10,208 nt of DNA, from NCBI GenBank assembly GCA_002353285.1, contig DEJJ01000015.1, positions 57,515 to 67,722 on the forward strand, given 5' to 3'. Below are positions 7,697-10,208 of this stretch, piece after piece. The notes beneath the pieces are model-generated. The model was not told the DNA's origin. It worked only from the letters and a program-made list of their open reading frames with translations, and did no database searches. Made by a program: the position numbers and the translations under genes. Origin of the DNA: Porphyromonadaceae bacterium UBA2751. GTDB lineage: Bacteria > Bacteroidota > Bacteroidia > Bacteroidales > Muribaculaceae. Numbering within the stretch: the first letter of the stretch is position 1; every line of letters starts with the position of its first letter.

Positions 7697-8104
7697 TCAG
7701 TTTTTAATGAAGTTGAACGAAAATTGCTCAGTGGCCGAGTGAATATTAAGTATGTAATATCCTTGGGGCAGAAGCACTTGGATCTGGGTGTTTTGCGATT
7801 GGATGGTGCCTGAGAGTACGATATTTCCGCTCACGTTGGTAACCGTGTAGTTGAATTTGTTAGGAACGATCTCGTCCTGGGTGGTGATGTTAACAATGTC
7901 GGTCACCACAGTCGGGAATACCGAGAAGGTTGTCGATTGCTGGTTCTGGCCCAGAAGATATTTGGGCTGTAACAGCTGTCGCGAAATCCTGTTGCCTGCT
8001 GCATCATAGCCATAGTGCAGAGTTGACACGTTGTTGTCGGCAATGATTGGCAGAGCGACCAGTAATAATAAAAAAGATAGAGATTTACTGAACAGTTCTT
8101 TAAT
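7697..8104 (-). CDS. small secreted protein with one YD motif and a T9SS-type C-terminal sorting domain; start codon non-canonical or uncertain
   Basis: The open frame extends from just after a stop at 8141-8143 to TGA at 7697-7699. Its N-terminal part reads as a clear signal peptide (basic KELFSKSLS, then FLLLLVALPIIA, likely cut before DNN), but no ATG, GTG or TTG precedes it. Candidate starts are ATT at 8104 (used here, about 135 aa), ATT at 8122, or CTG at 8095, which follows an A-rich leader AAAAATTAAAGAA. The first conventional start, GTG at 8029, would remove the signal peptide. The mature protein opens with a lone YD-type motif, YGYDAAGNRISR, then a linker, then about 75 residues resembling a type A sorting domain (FPTVVTDIVNI, VTNVSGNIVLSG, LPQGYYILNI, ending FNFIKN). 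Known domains of this type direct export by type IX secretion. It sits between the DUF3244-like gene and the RHS gene, 4 bp upstream of the latter, so a role in presenting or anchoring the RHS protein is possible but unproven. Confidence 0.72.
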   Translation of the reverse strand: MKELFSKSLSFLLLLVALPIIADNNVSTLHYGYDAAGNRISRQLLQPKYLLGQNQQSTTFSVFPTVVTDIVNITTQDEIVPNKFNYTVTNVSGNIVLSGTIQSQNTQIQVLLPQGYYILNIHSATEQFSFNFIKN

Positions 8105-8135
8105 TTTTAAGCTGAATAAAATTGTTGTCTGCGTC

Positions 8136-8501
8136 TTAGTTCACTGTGAAGTTGCCTGTGTAGGTTATGCCGTAGGTGCTGTGGATGGTGATGGTGTAGT
8201 AGCCTGGGGGAAGGTTGGGGTAGGTGGCTGTATCGCAAGCAGGATGGTACTCACCATATATATAATAATAGGGTGTGCCAGTGGCATCGACACACTCGAG
8301 GTCGAAAGTGCTTGTGGAGCCGAAGTAGACTGAGAGCTCACAGAGAACGTCGTCGTAGGTTACTCGTGGATTCTCGATGTAGATTTGGTCGAGGCCATGG
8401 TTGCCCTTTTTGTCATGCATGATGACTTCGTGCGATTCCACAAACATGCATGTGCAAGAGCACAACATGATAATGACGGTTAAAAAGATTTTTTTAGACA
8501 T
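8136..8501 (-). CDS. small exported DUF3244-like protein (121 aa)
   Basis: The N-terminus MSKKIFLTVIIMLCSC is a short signal sequence. L13-C14-S15-C16 is lipobox-like, so it could be a lipoprotein acylated at Cys16, although cleavage near residue 23 (VES/H) by signal peptidase I is an alternative. The mature part starts SHEVIMHDKKG, has a central beta-rich stretch (CELSVYFGSTSTFDLECVDA) and ends with GYYTITIHSTYGITYTGNF followed by a terminal TVN. That closing Gly-Tyr-x-Ile beta-hairpin pattern is typical of DUF3244, a small Ig-like exported family of Bacteroidales without known function. It is the first gene after the promoter at 8540-8572 and probably heads the operon with the YD/T9SS protein and the RHS toxin. 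The start is the ATG at 8501. The family call rests on pattern similarity only. Confidence 0.75.
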   Translation of the reverse strand: MSKKIFLTVIIMLCSCTCMFVESHEVIMHDKKGNHGLDQIYIENPRVTYDDVLCELSVYFGSTSTFDLECVDATGTPYYYIYGEYHPACDTATYPNLPPGYYTITIHSTYGITYTGNFTVN

Positions 8502-8539
8502 GGTGAGTTGTGTTTTGGGTTACTAAATAAATTGCACTG

Positions 8540-8572
8540 CAAAATTACAACACAATGATAACCCATTCCAAA
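8540..8572 (-). promoter_or_regulatory. Bacteroides-type promoter (-33 TTTG, -7 TAATTTTG) for the RHS operon
   Basis: On the minus strand TTTG (8572-8569) is followed after 21 bases by TAATTTTG (8547-8540), a full match to the known TAnnTTTG -7 element of Bacteroidales sigma-ABfr promoters; the spacing is close to the usual 19-21. Transcription would begin near 8533 and give a leader of about 30 bases before the ATG at 8501. No operator or riboswitch-like structure is evident around it. Confidence 0.65.
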
Positions 8573-8705
8573 TTATTTAAGTCTAAAAAATCGTGTTAAA
8601 TTTTTAGTTAAAATACTTATTTACAGTAATATAATCGATAAATATTTTTTACATGCCATTGCTTTTGTTTACATTGTTGGTAGAAATTTCACTCCTACAA
8701 CGAGC

Positions 8706-10208
8706 TTAATGATGCACATGTTTTCCTTTTTTCTTTAACATGTCGATGTGCTTAGGTAATGATACATTTGCTCCAATTTTTCTTGCAATTCTTGTGAATC
8801 TCGTTGACATGGCATTAGGATTCTTGCCTAGCAGCACAGCCACATCAATATAAGTGAAGCCAAGTGCCACAAGTTTGATAATCTTGAGATCCTCGTCATT
8901 AAGACCTGTATGTCCCTTTTGGATGTCGTTTATTAAATTCCCATAATGCTCATTGAGGTATCTTGTTATGTTATCATAGAGATTGTCATTTGCCTTGTAG
9001 GCATTAACAGTTTTGGCAAATGTCTTTATAAACACATCCTTGGTCTGATTTTGGCTTGCCTCGGTGAGTGTATGCATCACATTGATGTGTGCCGTGAGTA
9101 GTCCAGTCAACGAGGTATACTGCTTGCTGGTTTCCTTCAAGTTCTCTTTGGTGCTTTTGAGTTGAGATGATGATTCTCTCAGCTCAGTTAGAATATCTTT
9201 GATTCGGGACTTGTCTTTCTCACTTTGGGATTTCAGAAGCTGCTGGAGCTGTTTGGTCTTAGAGCGATGTCTATATTGGAGAACAAAAAATAAAATCAAT
9301 GCAAAGGCAATGATGACAATAGTGATTAGGGTAGCCTTCTTGCTTGAATAACTGGCTTCTTGTTTTTTCTGGTTGATAAAATCCTGTCGATGCTTGCTGT
9401 CGGCATCAACAAACTCTGCTATGTTTTGATTGGATTCTAGAGAGTCGCTAAGAGCTAAATAAAGGTTATTATATTTCTTGAACTGCTCATTATTGCCGGT
9501 GGCACTGTAGTAATCACGTAGAGCCAAGTATCTGTTGTCCTGTAGTTGCATGTCGCTAGTGTCGCTGGTCATATCCAAGAAATGTTTTGCTGAATCGGTC
9601 ATTCCAAGACCACTGTAGGCACGCGACAAGTTGTAAAAGCACAGATGACCAGCACCACTATCGCAGCTGTTGCTCATACATTTCTTGGCATAATGCAGGG
9701 CTGTTGTGAAAGCATTGTCTTGAAGATAGCTCTTTGACAGGGAATTATAGATTTCGCCAATTTCGCAGCTGTCACCTATTTCTCGCGCAATTTTCAGTGC
9801 CAGGACCAGGTGATGGCGGGCACTGTCTTGATTGGTGAAGCGATAAATATTTCCGATATAACTGTGGCATAGCATTATACTAGAAATATTATCTAATATG
9901 GTATAATAATATAATGATTTCTTGAACCTTTTTAAATCAAAATTCTTTCCAACAAAATTGTAGTAATAAATAATAGCCAATCGCATGTTGATTTGAGCTA
10001 GGTTTCGGTAGTCGGTGGTGTCGGCATTGTCCTCGGCCATTTTGTAGTAGCGCATAGCCTCAACTGGTTGATTGGTGTTGAACTCGTAGTAGGCACCTTT
10101 ATATAATAGGGCGCGGGTGTAGTGCTCGCGGTTGTGGTTGTCGCTGTAGTGGTTGATGGCTGTGTTGATTAATGAGTCACTGGCACAATGGCCATTGCAG
10201 CGGAACTG
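8706..10208 (-). CDS. TPR - transmembrane - coiled-coil - LuxR-like HTH regulator, 5' end outside the window
   Basis: The frame is open to the right edge of the window, so the gene is partial; about 500 residues are visible. The internal ATG at 10055 is not a convincing start, because helical TPR-like sequence (ALLYKGAYYEF) continues above it. Residues below are counted from that ATG. TPR-like helix pairs run to about residue 205 (SYIGNIYRF, IGEIYNSLSKSYL, CFYNLSRAYSGLG). A single membrane segment lies at about 242-261, followed by basic YRHRSKTKQ, which places the C-terminus in the cytoplasm. A Lys/Glu/Ser-rich coiled coil spans about 265-320. The C-terminal HTH (about 385-430: LNDEDLKIIKLVALGFTYID, then VAVLLGKNPNAMSTRFTRIA) matches the LuxR/GerE layout. 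Such proteins are common membrane-bound regulators in Bacteroidales. It lies 204 bp upstream of the RHS operon on the same strand and may control it; that link is inference. Confidence 0.88.
   Translation of the reverse strand, partial: QFRCNGHCASDSLINTAINHYSDNHNREHYTRALLYKGAYYEFNTNQPVEAMRYYKMAEDNADTTDYRNLAQINMRLAIIYYYNFVGKNFDLKRFKKSLYYYTILDNISSIMLCHSYIGNIYRFTNQDSARHHLVLALKIAREIGDSCEIGEIYNSLSKSYLQDNAFTTALHYAKKCMSNSCDSGAGHLCFYNLSRAYSGLGMTDSAKHFLDMTSDTSDMQLQDNRYLALRDYYSATGNNEQFKKYNNLYLALSDSLESNQNIAEFVDADSKHRQDFINQKKQEASYSSKKATLITIVIIAFALILFFVLQYRHRSKTKQLQQLLKSQSEKDKSRIKDILTELRESSSQLKSTKENLKETSKQYTSLTGLLTAHINVMHTLTEASQNQTKDVFIKTFAKTVNAYKANDNLYDNITRYLNEHYGNLINDIQKGHTGLNDEDLKIIKLVALGFTYIDVAVLLGKNPNAMSTRFTRIARKIGANVSLPKHIDMLKKKGKHVHH

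Noticed and set aside
8031..8333. 100-codon forward frame opposite the DUF3244-like gene
   Set aside because: It is antisense to two better supported exported proteins; its Val/Gly-rich product comes from the complementary strand of their beta-rich codons.
8573..8705. Terminator after the regulator gene
   Set aside because: The stretch is AT-rich with T and A runs, but I could not find a stable stem of adequate length, so no terminator is annotated.

Overview
The window looks like accessory DNA from a Bacteroidales bacterium (Bacteroidota). The evidence is a promoter of the Bacteroides type (TTTG - 21 bp - TAATTTTG), A-rich leaders instead of strong Shine-Dalgarno sites, a type IX secretion (T9SS)-like sorting domain, a DUF3244-like small exported protein, a TPR-membrane-HTH regulator, and an RHS core of the form usual in this order (GHEHL, NMNARLYDP, FLSPDPYVQ, NRYSYCLNNPL, DPSG). 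I cannot assign the genus from sequence alone.

Every convincing gene is on the minus strand, so the genetic order runs from high to low coordinates. At the right edge lies a regulator cut by the window end (8706-10208): tetratricopeptide repeats, one membrane segment, a coiled coil and a LuxR-like HTH. After a 204-bp gap with a good promoter (8540-8572) comes a compact set of genes: a small exported DUF3244-like protein (8136-8501); a small secreted protein with one YD motif and a T9SS-type C-terminal domain (about 8104-7697); a 2013-residue exported RHS/YD-repeat protein (7692-1651); a three-segment membrane protein whose ATG overlaps the RHS stop (1654-1283); and a two-segment membrane protein (1256-1008). 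A doubtful 61-codon ORF (1021-836) follows.

The best reading is a polymorphic-toxin locus. The RHS protein has a signal peptide, three FG-GAP/VCBS-like motifs, about 700 residues of YD repeats, and a canonical core ending at DPSG (1788-1791). After that comes an unrelated tail of about 220 residues ending in a strongly hydrophobic glycine/alanine-rich stretch. Base composition drops sharply from the GC-rich core into the tail and stays low through both membrane-protein genes, as expected for an exchangeable tail-immunity cassette. I infer a membrane-acting toxin with a membrane-resident immunity protein; the tail matches no family I can name.

The left 835 bases hold no supported gene. They contain 9-bp minisatellites based on GACTCRRGT, other short tandem repeats, a three-copy 26-bp repeat and two hairpins that may end the operon.
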